A stretch of DNA of 64,000 nucleotides, taken from the NCBI GenBank assembly GCA_018873245.2, contig JAEMBT020000011.1, positions 22,001 to 86,000 of the forward strand, read 5' to 3'. The notes under the pieces are model-generated. The model was not told the DNA's origin. It saw nothing but the letters and a program-made list of their open reading frames with translations, and searched no databases. Source of the DNA: Archegozetes longisetosus (lineage: Eukaryota > Arthropoda > Arachnida > Sarcoptiformes > Trhypochthoniidae). Shown in pieces: positions 1 to 11,388 of this stretch; positions within the stretch are counted from its first letter, which is position 1, and every line of letters begins with the position of its first letter. A program made the translations under genes and the position numbers.

Positions 1-1
1 G

Positions 2-307
2 TTCAGAGAACACCTTGAGCAATCTTGTTATAGAGTTATATATATGTATAAAATAAGAAAAAAACGTTTATACAGCAATCTAAAAAAGTATAACAGTTGG
101 TTGCGGTATCAAAGTCTTATTGATCCAAACATAACGCTTTGTAATTGTTATAATATTGGTGTCTGGATGCGCGTAGTTAATAACAAGTTTATTGCAGATG
201 TCAGAGGTCAAAAAAAACATATCCTATGCCATTACGACAGAAAAAAAATTCTCGGAGAATCATTTTTTGAATCTAATAAGGCCAACATTACCAGAGGACA
301 ACAATAA
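2..307 (+). CDS. Partial unknown protein, cut by left window edge
   Basis: The frame of an 87-residue ORF (first ATG at 44) is open back to the first base of the window, so this is probably the 3' end of a longer gene or exon. It ends at TAA 305-307. The visible part is basic (KIRKKRLYS) with scattered Cys and Trp (LCNCYNIGVWMRV). I do not recognise the family. An upstream exon boundary within the first 40 bases cannot be excluded. Confidence 0.45.
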   Translation, partial: FREHLEQSCYRVIYMYKIRKKRLYSNLKKYNSWLRYQSLIDPNITLCNCYNIGVWMRVVNNKFIADVRGQKKHILCHYDRKKILGESFFESNKANITRGQQ

Positions 308-753
308 AATTTTTTAATATAAAGTTTTGTAAATAGCCTTAAATAAATCTTTTTATAATAAATTCACTATATATCTCTGTTGAACTTTGATCTCTGTTAG
401 AATAAGTATATGTAGAACGTTCTGTATGTCATTAAACAATAATGATTAAGTTTTTAATAAAAATGACCCGCTTAATACGTAATGCAGTCATTCAATATGG
501 TTTATTATTATTATATAACATATTTTTTATTACATTACTTTAATTATTTTTTTGATTAAATTTCGTTGATTTGTTTGGTAACACTATAAAAGCAAGTCTT
601 GTAGGCTGTTTGGTATTAAGTGAAGCAAAGTACTGTTTAAGTGTTCTTTATTTTTTTGATTAAATTTCGTTGATTTGTTTGGTCTTGTAGGCTGTTTGGT
701 ATTAAGTGAAGCAAAGTACTGTTTAAGTGTTCTAATTAATTTATTTTAGATTA
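308..753. repeat. Intergenic with a duplicated upstream block
   Basis: No gene is seen. Two direct copies of one block occur at about 549-642 and 652-734. The first carries an extra 17 bases containing ACTATAAAAG, which the second lacks. The second copy ends 20 bases before the start of the guanine deaminase gene, so this may be a duplicated promoter region with one TATA-like box lost. Confidence 0.5.
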
Positions 754-2124
754 ATGATGGCAATACTACTAATATTCCTCTATATTATTTTCTACTCTAA
801 TACTGAATCAAAGCCCTTTCATGGAAAATCGATGACATTTTGTGGAACTTTCATACATTCCTTGAATAAGACATACATTGAATATGCAAATGGAGCAATA
901 TGTATCAACAGGGCAGGAGTAATAACAAAAGTGGTAAAGGGAGACAACCTTGAAATTTGTAAAGATAAAAAAGTAATAAAACTTGAAGACAACCAATTTT
1001 TAATTCCTGGATTTGTGGATACTCACATCCACGCATCTCAGTACGTATATGATGGAGCAGGAATGGATTTACAACTTATAGATTGGTTAAATAATTATAC
1101 CTTTCTTGAAGAGGCCAAGTTCAGTAATAAGTCATACGCCACAGAAATTTACAATGCTGTTGTCGATAGATTAATAACTAGCGGAACAACATTTGCTACG
1201 TACTATGGAACTATATATCTTAATTCTACTAAATTGTTATTCGACATATTACGTGAAAAAGGACAAAGAGCACTAGTCGGAAAAGTAAATATGGATAGAA
1301 ATGCTCCAGACTTCTATATAGAAACTACAAATAGTAGCTTACAAGATACCGAAGATTTCATAAAATATTGCTTATCAAGGGAGGGTATAGTGAAACCTGT
1401 AATTACACCTCGTTTCGTTCCTACTTGTTCAAATGATTTGATGAAAGGATTAGGGAAACTTGCAAAAAAGTACGACACTGCAATACAAACTCATTTAGAT
1501 GAGAACTTGGATGAGATAGCATGGGTAGAGCAATTAGAGTCTGAATACTCAAGCTATACAAATGTCTATGATCAAATGGGACTACTTGGCAATAAGTCAA
1601 TAATGGCTCATTTCGTGCATCCTACTGACGCTGAAGTGGAACTCTTAAGCCAAAGAAACGCAGGTGTTGCCCTTTGTCCTAACTCCAATTGGTTTCTGAG
1701 AAGTGGTTCTGCGAATTATTCTAATCTAATTAGTAAAGTAGATAAATTAGGATTAGGAACAGATTTGGCTGGGGGTTATGCACCCTCTATTTTTCAGCAA
1801 ATTAGAACTGCTTACTTCGTAGGAGTATCAAATGGAATAGTAGAAGGCACGTTCAACTATATAAAGTTAGAACAATTGTTTTATCTAGCAACAATAGGAG
1901 GAAGTAGAGTACTAGGAGAAGAAAAACTAGGAAATTTCAGAGAAGGAAATTATTTTGATGCATTAATTATAGATCCAAATGTCAAAGGTTCTCCAATAAG
2001 TGTATTTGCGGCGGATAATATCCGTACATTATTCCAAAAGTTTATCAACAATGGAGATAATCGAAATATTATAGACGTCTATGTTAATGGAAGACTAATA
2101 CATTCAAAAAGAGAAAACAATTGA
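754..2124 (+). CDS. Guanine deaminase, apparently secreted
   Basis: 456 aa, intronless. Amidohydrolase superfamily, guanine deaminase type, which converts guanine to xanthine plus ammonia. The zinc ligands are all visible: H91 and H93 in VDTHIHASQY, H247 in QTHLDEN, H286 in IMAHFVHP and D337 in LGTDLAGG. Family landmarks GKVNMDRNAPD, VKPVITPRF and CPNSNWFL are in order. Unlike cytosolic guanine deaminases it starts with about 17 hydrophobic residues (MMAILLIFLYIIFY), which look like a signal peptide or anchor. There is an alternative ATG one codon in. Its codon use (many GGA, GCA, AGG) is less AT-extreme than its neighbours, which suggests a separate origin. The substrate could be a related aminopurine or pterin, but guanine is the best fit. 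Confidence 0.9.
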   Translation: MMAILLIFLYIIFYSNTESKPFHGKSMTFCGTFIHSLNKTYIEYANGAICINRAGVITKVVKGDNLEICKDKKVIKLEDNQFLIPGFVDTHIHASQYVYDGAGMDLQLIDWLNNYTFLEEAKFSNKSYATEIYNAVVDRLITSGTTFATYYGTIYLNSTKLLFDILREKGQRALVGKVNMDRNAPDFYIETTNSSLQDTEDFIKYCLSREGIVKPVITPRFVPTCSNDLMKGLGKLAKKYDTAIQTHLDENLDEIAWVEQLESEYSSYTNVYDQMGLLGNKSIMAHFVHPTDAEVELLSQRNAGVALCPNSNWFLRSGSANYSNLISKVDKLGLGTDLAGGYAPSIFQQIRTAYFVGVSNGIVEGTFNYIKLEQLFYLATIGGSRVLGEEKLGNFREGNYFDALIIDPNVKGSPISVFAADNIRTLFQKFINNGDNRNIIDVYVNGRLIHSKRENN

Positions 2125-2541
2125 ACTATACTAATGTGTTAAAAACAACAATAAAGTTATTGTATGCCTATTAATTTGTTTAGATATGAGAAATTTAGTT
2201 GTAATCAATAAATTAAGATTTCATAAGTAATGATAAGTTTAATCTTCAAGTTATATTCGATTGTGAATGAAATTTATCAAATAAATACCTTGCCTCCCTT
2301 ACTCGGCTTGCATTAAAACTCACTGATTCAGACAGTAAAATTCAAGTAAATAAAGCAATTGATTGGCTGCAAAATTTTTTGTTTCGCTTTCCATTCCTCT
2401 TATTTCAAATTTTGCGCTCTGGAATTGAATTCCTTCTCAATCGTATTGATAGATCAAGTTATAATTAGAAAAACAGTCTAATTTTTAAACAAATAAGTTT
2501 TCATAATTACTTATCAAAAAGATCAAAAAAGATCAATCGAG
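2125..2541. other. Intergenic, no gene seen
   Basis: 417 bases of AT-rich sequence between the deaminase and the phosphatase gene. AAAAAGATCAAAAAAGATCA lies just before the next start codon. Nothing else is recognised. Confidence 0.5.
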
Positions 2542-4137
2542 ATGGCAGATTTAATATTTAGCCTAAATGAAAAGATTTCTGTTGGTATTATTGGTAATCA
2601 TAATAATTTATTATCGACTATTACTAACAATGAATATTCTAGAATATTTTACTTTAGTAATAGTTATTCCGTCGTTAATTTATTGGGTAGTTACAAACTT
2701 TATTATGAATTTTATAAAGCTAATAACTATAAATGGTTTATTCAAGGTGAATTTATTTTGTGTGAGAATGTATCACCAGACAGAATTCTTATTTATAAAT
2801 GTTTTCACAAATTATTTGATGGTAATATTAACTTTTTTGAATATTTTTCAATATTTAAAAATTGGAATATTAAAGATACTAATATAAATGCGGCCATTTT
2901 CAAACGACTTGCACAAGATATTGGAATTGTTAATCGAGACCCAGATTATTATAATCATTATAAAGATGATTTAGAATGTAATTGTAAAAAAATATTAATT
3001 GCATTTGACGATAGAGAAAATGTAACATTTATAGCTACGCTGTTAACCTCAATTTTATATTTTTTAAAATTGGAGTCATTTTATTTATCCATTTTGCACG
3101 TATTCAAATTTGGACTATTTAACTTTGGCTTAAAGTTAATTCCAGATTCAGCTATTTTAATTGAAATTGAATCTAAAGACGGTACTTTATTTGGTTTCGA
3201 TGCAATTTCTAGTTATGAATACACACTATCTGCCGCAAATAACTATAGATTTATTACTTCTATAAGCGATAGATTTGAACGATGGCCTAAATATTTAGTC
3301 GATGTATACTTAAATAAACTTGACATTTTTCTTGCAATTAATCATAATCCTGAAAATTTTCCACATAAATTTATAAATTTTTTTACTGATCTCCTCGAAG
3401 ATCCTTTTATAAATGAATCTAATGCAATAATTCAATCGATTTATTCCAATGATGAGAAGTATTGGAGTCTTTTGGATGGTGGACCAAATGATCCAATTAC
3501 AACGTCTTTTGACGAAATTTGGAATCATAATGGTTTGGAAATTTATGCTACAAGTGTATATGGATTGAATATTAAAGTGCTTAACGAAAAAAATATTAAA
3601 ACTATAATAAAAGTCGGAAATGAGTTCAAATCAAGCTTTTATGAACAGTTTAGTAAAGCTAATGTTAATGATATTGAGATAATGGAAATTGAATTTAATG
3701 ATAGAAAATCAGAACTATTTCATTACTTAATGGCATTTGATAAAAAATTTACTAAAATTATCGAAAATCCATCTGGACCTATTGTTATTCATTGCGAAAT
3801 GGGCGCGAGTCGTGCATTTTTATTATCGGTATTTCTATTAATAAAAATTACAGGATGGGATATTCTTCTAGTAATGTTATGGTTAAAATCTAGAAGAAAT
3901 GCATTTGTTCCAAATTATCCATTTCATATAATGTTTGGAGAATTTCATAAATACAATAGGGAAAAAAATTTATCTAATAAATTTTCTACAATTATTCCTC
4001 ATATTTGTGAGCGACTAAAAAATCAAAATTTTAATTTAACTAATGGTACATTCGATAAATTCAATTTTTTAAATCAATTAATGTTGTTTCCTGGTTATTT
4101 TATAAATAGTAAATGTAAAACCAATAAATTTCTATAA
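2542..4137 (+). CDS. Protein with C-terminal dual-specificity phosphatase domain
   Basis: 531 aa, intronless. The last third resembles a dual-specificity (DUSP) phosphatase. It has the P-loop IVIHCEMGASRAF with catalytic Cys418 and Arg424 (CX5R), preceded by a plausible general-acid region (EIEFNDRKSE) and followed by helices ending RRNAFVPNYPFHIMFGEFHKY, as in DUSPs. The first roughly 330 residues match nothing I know and have no membrane segment. The substrate could be phosphoprotein or RNA 5'-triphosphate; baculoviruses encode an unrelated-length DUSP acting on RNA. The catalytic residues are seen; the substrate is not inferable. Confidence 0.7.
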   Translation: MADLIFSLNEKISVGIIGNHNNLLSTITNNEYSRIFYFSNSYSVVNLLGSYKLYYEFYKANNYKWFIQGEFILCENVSPDRILIYKCFHKLFDGNINFFEYFSIFKNWNIKDTNINAAIFKRLAQDIGIVNRDPDYYNHYKDDLECNCKKILIAFDDRENVTFIATLLTSILYFLKLESFYLSILHVFKFGLFNFGLKLIPDSAILIEIESKDGTLFGFDAISSYEYTLSAANNYRFITSISDRFERWPKYLVDVYLNKLDIFLAINHNPENFPHKFINFFTDLLEDPFINESNAIIQSIYSNDEKYWSLLDGGPNDPITTSFDEIWNHNGLEIYATSVYGLNIKVLNEKNIKTIIKVGNEFKSSFYEQFSKANVNDIEIMEIEFNDRKSELFHYLMAFDKKFTKIIENPSGPIVIHCEMGASRAFLLSVFLLIKITGWDILLVMLWLKSRRNAFVPNYPFHIMFGEFHKYNREKNLSNKFSTIIPHICERLKNQNFNLTNGTFDKFNFLNQLMLFPGYFINSKCKTNKFL

Positions 4138-6425
4138 ATTTGATAATTTCCAATAAATGTCAAATATTTATTAACGATGTTGTAGTTTTTAATTTCTATC
4201 GTCTTGGTATTCATAGAAATGTTTACTAGCATGCAAATATTAAAGGAAAAAAAGTAAAAAATATATGAGAAATTGTTGTACATTTAGAAATATTTTTAAT
4301 TTTATTGCTAAAAAATTCAAGGTCACTTGGAAAAAAATAAAAAAAATAAAAATATATATATATTTACATCTCTTCTTCAGAGAACTAGTGAACGACTGAA
4401 GATCTAAACAAAATTTTATTCAACAAAAATCTAATTGCTGCCATCTATATATTAACTTACACTTTAGCTTATATGAATTATTGAAAATATTATTTCATTG
4501 AATAATATAATTTATACCCGCTACGCTACTCTAAAAAGTTTGAATTTTTTTCCAAATATCTCTTCTTTCAAATATATTCTCTTGATATAATCGATGCAAA
4601 ACTTTTCCGTTGAAGACATTATAAAATATCTTTTTTATATTAAAAAATAAAGATTTATACACCTAATATTAATGTTTATATTCATTTTTTGGTATATTTA
4701 GCTTGAAAATTTTAGGGAAAAAAATTAAAAAAAATAAATATATATATATATATACATCTCTTCTTCAGAGAACTAGTGAACGACTGAAGATCTCTTCTTC
4801 AGAGAACTAGTGAACGACTGAAGATCTCTTCTTCAGAGAACTAGTGAACGACTGAAGATCTCTTCTTCAGAGAACTAGTGAACGACTGAAGATCTCTTCT
4901 TCAGAGAACCCGGGCGGCCAAAATGCACCCCTATTTATACTGCTTTTCTCTTCGTATCAGTTATAAAAATCTTGTTTAGAGATAAGAAGGGAAAATTGAA
5001 ATTTTTAGCAATTGTTTTCTTGGACTAGTTTTACTATAAAAAGTATTTTTTACTTTAATATGCCATCTCTTCTTCAGAGAATTTTTCTAGTAGCTCTCTT
5101 AAATTTTCAAGGTCACTTGGAAAAAAAGGAGCGGAGCGGATATATATTTACATCTCTTCTTCAGAGAACTTATAAATATATATATATTTATATAAGTTAA
5201 GCAAGTCACAAATATTTTTAAAAATTTCAAGACGATAGAAATATTTAGTAGTAGCTAGCAAACAAACGACAACAATATTTAAAAATTTATAGTATTATTA
5301 CTACTATTAATAGAAAGATTGACAATATTTTTAGTATTAGTTCCTATTAGTTCCTGATTCAAGTTAGTCAAATGAGGAAAGTGTTGACATTGGAAAGTGT
5401 TGGCTAAGATTGTAAAAATATACCAATATTTTAGAATAATACTAAAGAAAAAATAAGCGTTATATTATCTAATTGATAAGTTGATGTATAAATCAGACTC
5501 TCGTAGGATCTAATGTGAAAATTTTGATAGTTGATTTTCAAACTTTTTATTTTTGAGAATAGAAAATTTTGTAGTAAAAATTCAACTTTTGCTTATATTC
5601 TCAATTTAAATTTTGGCTTGAAAACAATACTCACTACCTGTTCTTATATTTGAAAATTTTAACTAGTCAAGTACGTGTCATTAGTATACTCATTATGATG
5701 TTATAGTTATGTAGAAATTTTTTTATGGGTAATAAATGTCGCGGTTAAATCATTTAGTCATCGAACTTACATCTAACAAAATCTTATATTTGAAAATTTT
5801 AACTAGTCAAGTACGTGTCATTAGTATACTCATTATGATGTTATAGTTATTAGGTAGTGTACTATAGACAAGACTGCAGAGTATGCATTTACAATATCCG
5901 ATCCGCTACTAATAGCTAGCAAACCAACTTTTATTCAAACATTTTACAACCATAGAAATCACTTTAATTACAGAAAAAAGATCAAAATAATTTTTAAAAT
6001 AGTAAGATTGACATTTATAAACCCGCATTTATAAAAATAATTTGATGTGAATGTATAGATGACGTATAAATAAAAGTAAAATGTAGAAAATGACAAAATG
6101 TGAAAATTTTGATCTTCTGACTAAAAATAATGACAATCTCACAGTTTACATTGGAAATATATCACAGTTGAAAAACAAATATTTGTTTTTGAAAATAGAT
6201 GGCAGCAATCAGAAATTACTTGAAAAATTTTTGGTCTTCTCCTTTCATTTCAGCTTTTGCTTGAGTGATAGTTGGATTAATTATAATTTTGACAAATATT
6301 TTTAGGTACAGTATAGCTTTTGCTTGAGTGATAGTTGGATTAATTATAATCTGAATTTAAATTTTGACAAATATTTTTAGGTATACACTTGATCGTATAC
6401 TTTTATATATTTTAGATTAATCACA
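4138..6425. repeat. Repeat-rich intergenic region
   Basis: Contains a part-cassette at about 4316-4408 (TCAAGGTCA, TA tract, one 34-bp unit), an inverted copy of the block found at 35.5-36.7 kb and 57 kb (about 4400-4680), the full cassette at 4705-4990, and another part-cassette at about 5095-5175. A roughly 69-bp direct duplication lies at 5643-5711 and 5783-5851. A 71-codon ORF at 6090-6305 overlaps repeated sequence and is not called as a gene. Confidence 0.7.
4705..4990 (-). repeat. hr-like cassette 2 (four 34-bp units)
   Basis: Order on the plus strand: A-rich tract, (TA)n, four exact 34-bp units at 4758-4893, a terminal half unit at 4894-4909 running into CCCGGGCGGCC, then TATAAATA on the minus strand (4932-4939). 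The GATA site is mutated here (ACTGATACGA). Each unit is an imperfect palindrome with arms TCTTCAG and CTGAAGA around ACTAGT. Confidence 0.8.
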
Positions 6426-6632
6426 ATGGACGAATGGATCACAAATGACTCGCATAATGGATTTGAATTATTTCCAAAAACCAACTTGGAAATCATTAAT
6501 AATTTAGATCCTACAAAATTTATTGATCCTATTATTATCTCAAGATTGTCAAAAAAAGGAAAAAAGTTGTTATATCAAAAGTTACTTGAGTTTCATAATG
6601 ATAAAATAGTTGCAGCTGCTATTGCTGCATGA
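6426..6632 (+). CDS. Small protein of unknown function, copy 1
   Basis: 68 aa beginning MDEWITND and ending VAAAIAA. No known family. It is supported as a gene because a second, shortened copy with the same 5' flank, start and C-terminus lies at 7498-7611. The common 5' flank includes ATATTTTAGATTAATCACA directly before ATG, which could be a splice acceptor, so an upstream exon is possible. Its 3' flank is duplicated downstream at about 6778-6845. Confidence 0.45.
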   Translation: MDEWITNDSHNGFELFPKTNLEIINNLDPTKFIDPIIISRLSKKGKKLLYQKLLEFHNDKIVAAAIAA

Positions 6633-7497
6633 TTATTATTAATCATTATCATCTAAATATATGCGAATAATTTTATATATAAATACAAACTTTGTCATAT
6701 TACTATACTGTGGGCTTCTATACTGTGTCATAATCTCAATTTAAACATTTATATGTAATAAATTTATTTTATGTTTTATTATTAATCATTATCATGTAAA
6801 TATATGCGAATGTTTTATATATAAATACAAACTTTGTCATATTACTATTGGTTGCCATTTATTGTCTATTATTGTGGATGATTTTTGAAATACAATAATA
6901 ATTTTCTATTTTCAGATGCTATTCGACCGTAACCTGACTGTTTAGATGTAAATCTTAAAATCAAAATTTAACCAATGTTATGATATCGGATACTAATATT
7001 AATTTTTGAAGTTCAATATGGCTCGAGAAACATGAAAGATTTGGCCTTTATTTAGAAAACTAAAATACTCTGTAGTTCAATAAAAGTATTTTGCGAAATA
7101 AGTTATACAATTAATGTATTATTCAATTACAATGTGAACAAAACTAATTTTAAAATTATTTTTGTCACAACTATCATATGTATTTACGATTTGTCATCTC
7201 CTTTCATTGTTGGATTAGTCATAATCTCAATTTAACCTTTTATACACCAATTTGGGAAAAACAAATATTTTACAATAATACAATACTAGTAATAATTTCC
7301 CTAACGACTATATCGGAAAAAATTACTGTATTAACATAAAGTTGATGTGAATGTATAGATGACGTAGTAATTTTCAAACTTTTTGTTATTGAGAATAGAT
7401 GGCAGCAATTAGAAATATTATCAAATATTTTTAGGTATACACTTGATCGTATTTTATATATAGTATTTTTTATTTTATATATTTTAGATTAATCACA
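6633..7497. other. Intergenic with partial duplications
   Basis: The sequence just after the 68-aa gene (6629-6705) recurs at about 6778-6845. The stretch 7332-7354 repeats 6041-6064, upstream of the first copy. ATAGATGGCAGCAAT, a motif found in many places in the window, is at 7397. No other gene is seen. Confidence 0.5.
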
Positions 7498-7611
7498 ATG
7501 GACGAATGGATCACAAATGGATTTGAATTAGGGTTTCAGGATTTGAATTTAAAAAAAGAAATACCAATAGAAATAGAAATAGAAATAGTTACAGCTGCTA
7601 TTGCTGCATGA
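7498..7611 (+). CDS. Small protein of unknown function, shortened copy 2
   Basis: 37 codons: starts MDEWITNGFEL, contains an EIEIEI run and ends VTAAIAA. It shares the start, 5' flank and AAIAA tail with the gene at 6426 but has lost the middle. It may be a decaying duplicate or a functional minimal form; conservation of both ends in frame slightly favours function. Confidence 0.35.
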   Translation: MDEWITNGFELGFQDLNLKKEIPIEIEIEIVTAAIAA

Positions 7612-8774
7612 TGTAATAAATTTCTTGTATTTTATTGAATATAAAATATTTTTATATTATGTTTTATTATCCGATTTCTGATTTTAAAATGAAATAAATC
7701 CAAACTTTTCGAATATAAAAAGGCAAATATAGATTGACCACATTCAATCTTTATATTAAATCACCGAAAATATACTTTGCGGGAAAAATTTTTAGTTTTA
7801 GTTTAGTTACAAACTTGGCCAGAATTTATGTCCCATAAAGAAAAGTGCAATTTTTTTATTAATCTAACCCGCTCCGCTACTAGTAAAATTTTTTTCTCAG
7901 CTTAGCTTATAAACATTTTTAAGAGAGAACTTTAGTACAATTTATTAGCAATTATTAACAACTTTATTGAAATCTATATATACCCGCTACGCTACACAAT
8001 ATTTTAAGCATTTAGCTTAAAAATTTCAAGGTCGTTTGAATTTTGGGGACAAAAAATTAAAAAAAATATATATATATATATACATCTCTTCTTCAGAGAA
8101 CTAGTGAACGACTGAAGATCTCTTCTTCAGAGAACTAGTGAACGACTGAAGATCTCTTCTTCAGAGAACTAGTGAACGACTGAAGATCTCTTCTTCAGAG
8201 AACCCGGGCGGCCAAAATGCACCCCTATTTATACTACTTTTCTCTTCTTATCAGTTATATAAATCTCTTTTAAAGATAAAAAGTGAAATTTTATTAAATT
8301 ACAAGATTTTTGAGAGTTTTGTAAATAAAGTCCAAGAAATATATTTTTTCGAGGGAGAGGTTGATTTTTATTAGTTGTTGGATAAAAAAATAATCACAGA
8401 AGACATATATAAAATTGTGAGACATACATTGTAAATATAAGATTTAAGTAAAATAAAATTGTGAGACATACATTGTAAATATAAGATTTAAGTAAAAACT
8501 ATTTGAATAAATATTACTCAAAAGGTAGCAAAACTTTCAAGGTCACTGAAATTTTAAGGAAAAAAAATAATCTCTTCTTATGAAATGACAAGCTTGTGAA
8601 AATTTTCTGTTTGTATTAGGTTATATGGAAAAATTATTCAAACAGTAGCTCATATATCAATGTATATCTGACAGATGAGTATAGTATATATATAAGACAT
8701 TCAAATCACTTAAAATATTAAATCATATAATTCATTAATCAAAATAGCCCATAGAATAAAAGTAAAATTATTAC
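7612..8774. repeat. Intergenic, contains cassette 4
   Basis: Holds two 13-mer copies (about 7867 and 7981), the cassette at 8021-8270, a 49-bp direct duplication at 8409-8499, and the promoter region of the first kinase-like gene (8691-8738), which is repeated before the second copy at 10218-10266. Confidence 0.6.
8021..8270 (-). repeat. hr-like cassette 4 (three 34-bp units)
   Basis: (TA)n, three full 34-bp units at 8086-8187, a half unit to 8203, CCCGGGCGGCC, minus-strand TATAAATA at 8226-8233 and ACTGATAAGA at about 8247. Same order and orientation as the cassette at 4.7 kb. Confidence 0.8.
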
Positions 8775-9853
8775 ATGATGCCAAACATCCTAGACTTTAT
8801 TCCTAAAGGTTTTACATTTGTGAAATTTATTATAAATACAAAAGATAGTAATCCAGATCCATATAATTTGGGAACTTTATCAATAATTAAAAAAATTCGA
8901 GGAAAAATTTTTAACTATCTTAGAGTTATAAAATTTATCGGTATGTAATATAAATTTCAAATTTAATATTTTCTAAAGATTTTTATTTCTATTTTTTTCT
9001 AGGTCTAAAAGTTGATAATGTTGAAAGTTTTAATGAATCAATTTTAAAAATAAAATCATTAATTCAAAATAATAATAATGCTCCATTTTTAAACATAATT
9101 TACTTTCGCAGTGTAAACGATTCTTTCTATATTCAATATGAATATGTAGAGTTTACTCTTAAAAATTACTTTTTATTATTAGAAAAATTATTTCCACTCA
9201 AATCATGTAACGATTTGACTATTGTAGAATATCTTTTCAATATGTCTATATTTAAGGAAATAGTAATGGCTGTACAATACTTGAATATAAATAATTTAAA
9301 TTTTCTTGTTGATCCTTTAAGTATTTTTATTGATTTTCAAAATGATAGTAATTTAATAAGATTTACAAATTGTAGTACTTTATATAATATTTCTCGAGGT
9401 GATGAAATGAACCGTTCTAGTGATGAAATTAAAAATATTCAACACTATTTTCCTCCAGAAGCAGCAAAATACATTTGTCCCGAATCAAATTTATATACAC
9501 TTGGTACTTATTTAGAAAAGTTATTTAAAATTAACATAAACGGGTAACTATATTAATACATAATCTTTAACAGAAATTAATATATTTTTATTTTTAGAAT
9601 TCCAGCAAATATAAATAGTAATTTAAATAATAAACTCTTAATGCTTCAACATTTATGTGAAAAGTTATTAGTGTTTCGCATGAAAGATCGTCTCAAACTT
9701 AAAGACTTAATTGAGGAAATTTTCAGTCCCAAGTTTATTCTTCAATTGGATTTAAACTTCATAGATGAATTATTTCTTTCTCTACCTGAACCTCTAAGTA
9801 AATCTGCATACCTTTTAAATAAAGTTAGATTATTAATTAATGACAACAAATGA
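8775..9853 (+). CDS. Degenerate protein-kinase-like protein, copy 1
   Basis: Three exons: 8775-8940, 9003-9543 and 9598-9853, with introns of 62 and 54 nt and clean GT/AG. Product 320 aa. The layout follows a kinase fold: VIKFIG (beta3-like), a helix FNESILKIKSLIQ, FYIQYEYVEF (hinge-like), IFKEIVMAVQYLNINNLNF in place of the helix before the catalytic loop, VDPLSIFIDF where HRDxxxxN should be, YFPPE where APE should be, ESNLYTLGTYLEKLF (helix F-like) and a C-terminal RLKLKDLIEEIFSPKF resembling the last kinase helix. HRD and DFG catalytic residues are absent, so a pseudokinase is inferred. It lies in a tandem duplication with the gene at 10304. Confidence 0.6.
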
Positions 9854-10303
9854 TAAGATTTAAACATAATTGTAAGATTATAAATTACTCAGTATATAAG
9901 CTTGAAATAATGAATTCATTGTAAAAATATGATTGATTATGCAACTTATTACGATCGAGTGTAAATTTCAAATAGAGCTCATATATCAATGTATATCTTC
10001 ACTAATTCTAAATCCTAGAAAATACTTCCTGCAATATTAATAAATCATGGTGCATGCCAATATTATATAAACAATTGCTATTTTACCTCATATGAAAAGT
10101 AACTTACCTATTCCATCAATAGGTAGTCACTTAGATAATGAAAACAAAAAGTATTGGACAATTAATTTTCAACAAGGCAGTTATCACGAAAATTGTACTT
10201 TTGGAGAATTATAAATATATATAAGACATTCAAATCACTTAAAATATTAAATCATATAATTCATTACTCAAAATAGCCCATAGAATAAAAGTAGAATTAT
10301 TAT
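9854..10303. other. Intergenic between the two kinase-like copies
   Basis: Its right part (10218-10303) repeats the 5' flank of the first copy. No gene is seen in the rest. Confidence 0.5.
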
Positions 10304-11388
10304 ATGATGCCAAACATCCTAGACTTTATTCCTAAAGGTTTTACATTTGTGAAGTTTATTACAAATGATAGTAATCCAGAGGATTTATTTAATTTGGGAA
10401 CTTTATCAATAATTAAAAAAATTCGAGGAAAAATTTTTAACTATCTTAGAGTTATAAAATTTATCGGTATGTAATATAAATTTCAAATTTAATATTTTCT
10501 AAAGATTTTTATTTCTATTTTTTTCTAGGTCTAAAAGTTGATAATGTTGAAAGTTTTAATGAATCAATTTTAAAAATAAATTCATTAATTCAAAATAATA
10601 ATAATGCTCCATTTTTAAACATAATTAACTTTCGCAGTGTAAACGATTCTTTCTATATTCAATATGAATATGTAGAGTTTACTCTTAAAGATTACTTTTT
10701 ATTATTAGAAAAATTATTTCCACTCGAATCGTGTAACGATTTGACTATTGAAGAATATCTTTTCAATATGTCTATATTTAGGGAAATAGTAATGGCTGTA
10801 CAATACTTGAATATAAATAATTTAAATTTTCTTGTTGATCCTTTAAGTATTTTTATTGATTTTCAAAATGATAGTAATTTAATAAGATTTACAAATTGTA
10901 GTACTTTATATAATATTTCTCGAGGTGGTGAAATGAAGCGTTTTAGTTATGAAATTAAAAATATTCTACACTATTTTCCTCCAGAATTACATTCAGATAC
11001 TCCAGACATATGTCCCGAATCAAATTTATATACACTTGGTACTTATTTAGAAAAGTTATTTAAAATTAACTTAAGCAGGTAACTATATTAATACATATTC
11101 TTTAACAGAAATTAATATATTTTTATTTTTAGAACTCCAGCAAATATAAATAGTAATTTAAATGATAAACTCTTAATGGTTCAAGAATTATGTGAAAAGT
11201 TATTAGTGTATCGCATGAGAAATCGTCTCAAACTTGAAGGCTTAATTGAGGAAATTTTCAGTCCCAAGTTTGATCTTCAGTTGGATTTAAACTTGATAGA
11301 TGAATTATTTCTTTCTCTACCTGAACCTCTAAGTAAATCTGCATACCTTTCAAATAAAGTTAGATTATTAATTAGTGACAACAAATGA
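10304..11388 (+). CDS. Degenerate protein-kinase-like protein, copy 2
   Basis: Three exons: 10304-10466, 10529-11078 and 11133-11388. Product 322 aa. Near-identical to the copy 1529 bp upstream, including intron positions. It differs mainly before the PPE-like motif (LHSDTPDICPES versus AAKYICPES) and in scattered substitutions that keep the frame. The same catalytic motifs are missing. Intact splice sites and frame in both copies suggest that both are maintained or that the duplication is recent. Confidence 0.6.

Noticed and set aside
4758..4909. Hammerhead ribozyme in the 34-bp units (CTGAAGA fits CUGANGA)
   Set aside because: The required GAAA strand and cleavage-site arrangement are missing on both strands; a simple hairpin explains the motif.
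4758..4920. Cloning-vector contamination (AGATCT, ACTAGT, CCCGGG and GGCCGCC look like a polylinker)
   Set aside because: The same cassette occurs about ten times with natural variation and AT-rich native flanks. The six-base palindromes are part of the repeat.
6090..6305. 71-codon ORF
   Set aside because: Overlaps repeated non-coding motifs (ATAGATGGCAGCAAT) and has no counterpart in the duplicated copy near 7.4 kb.
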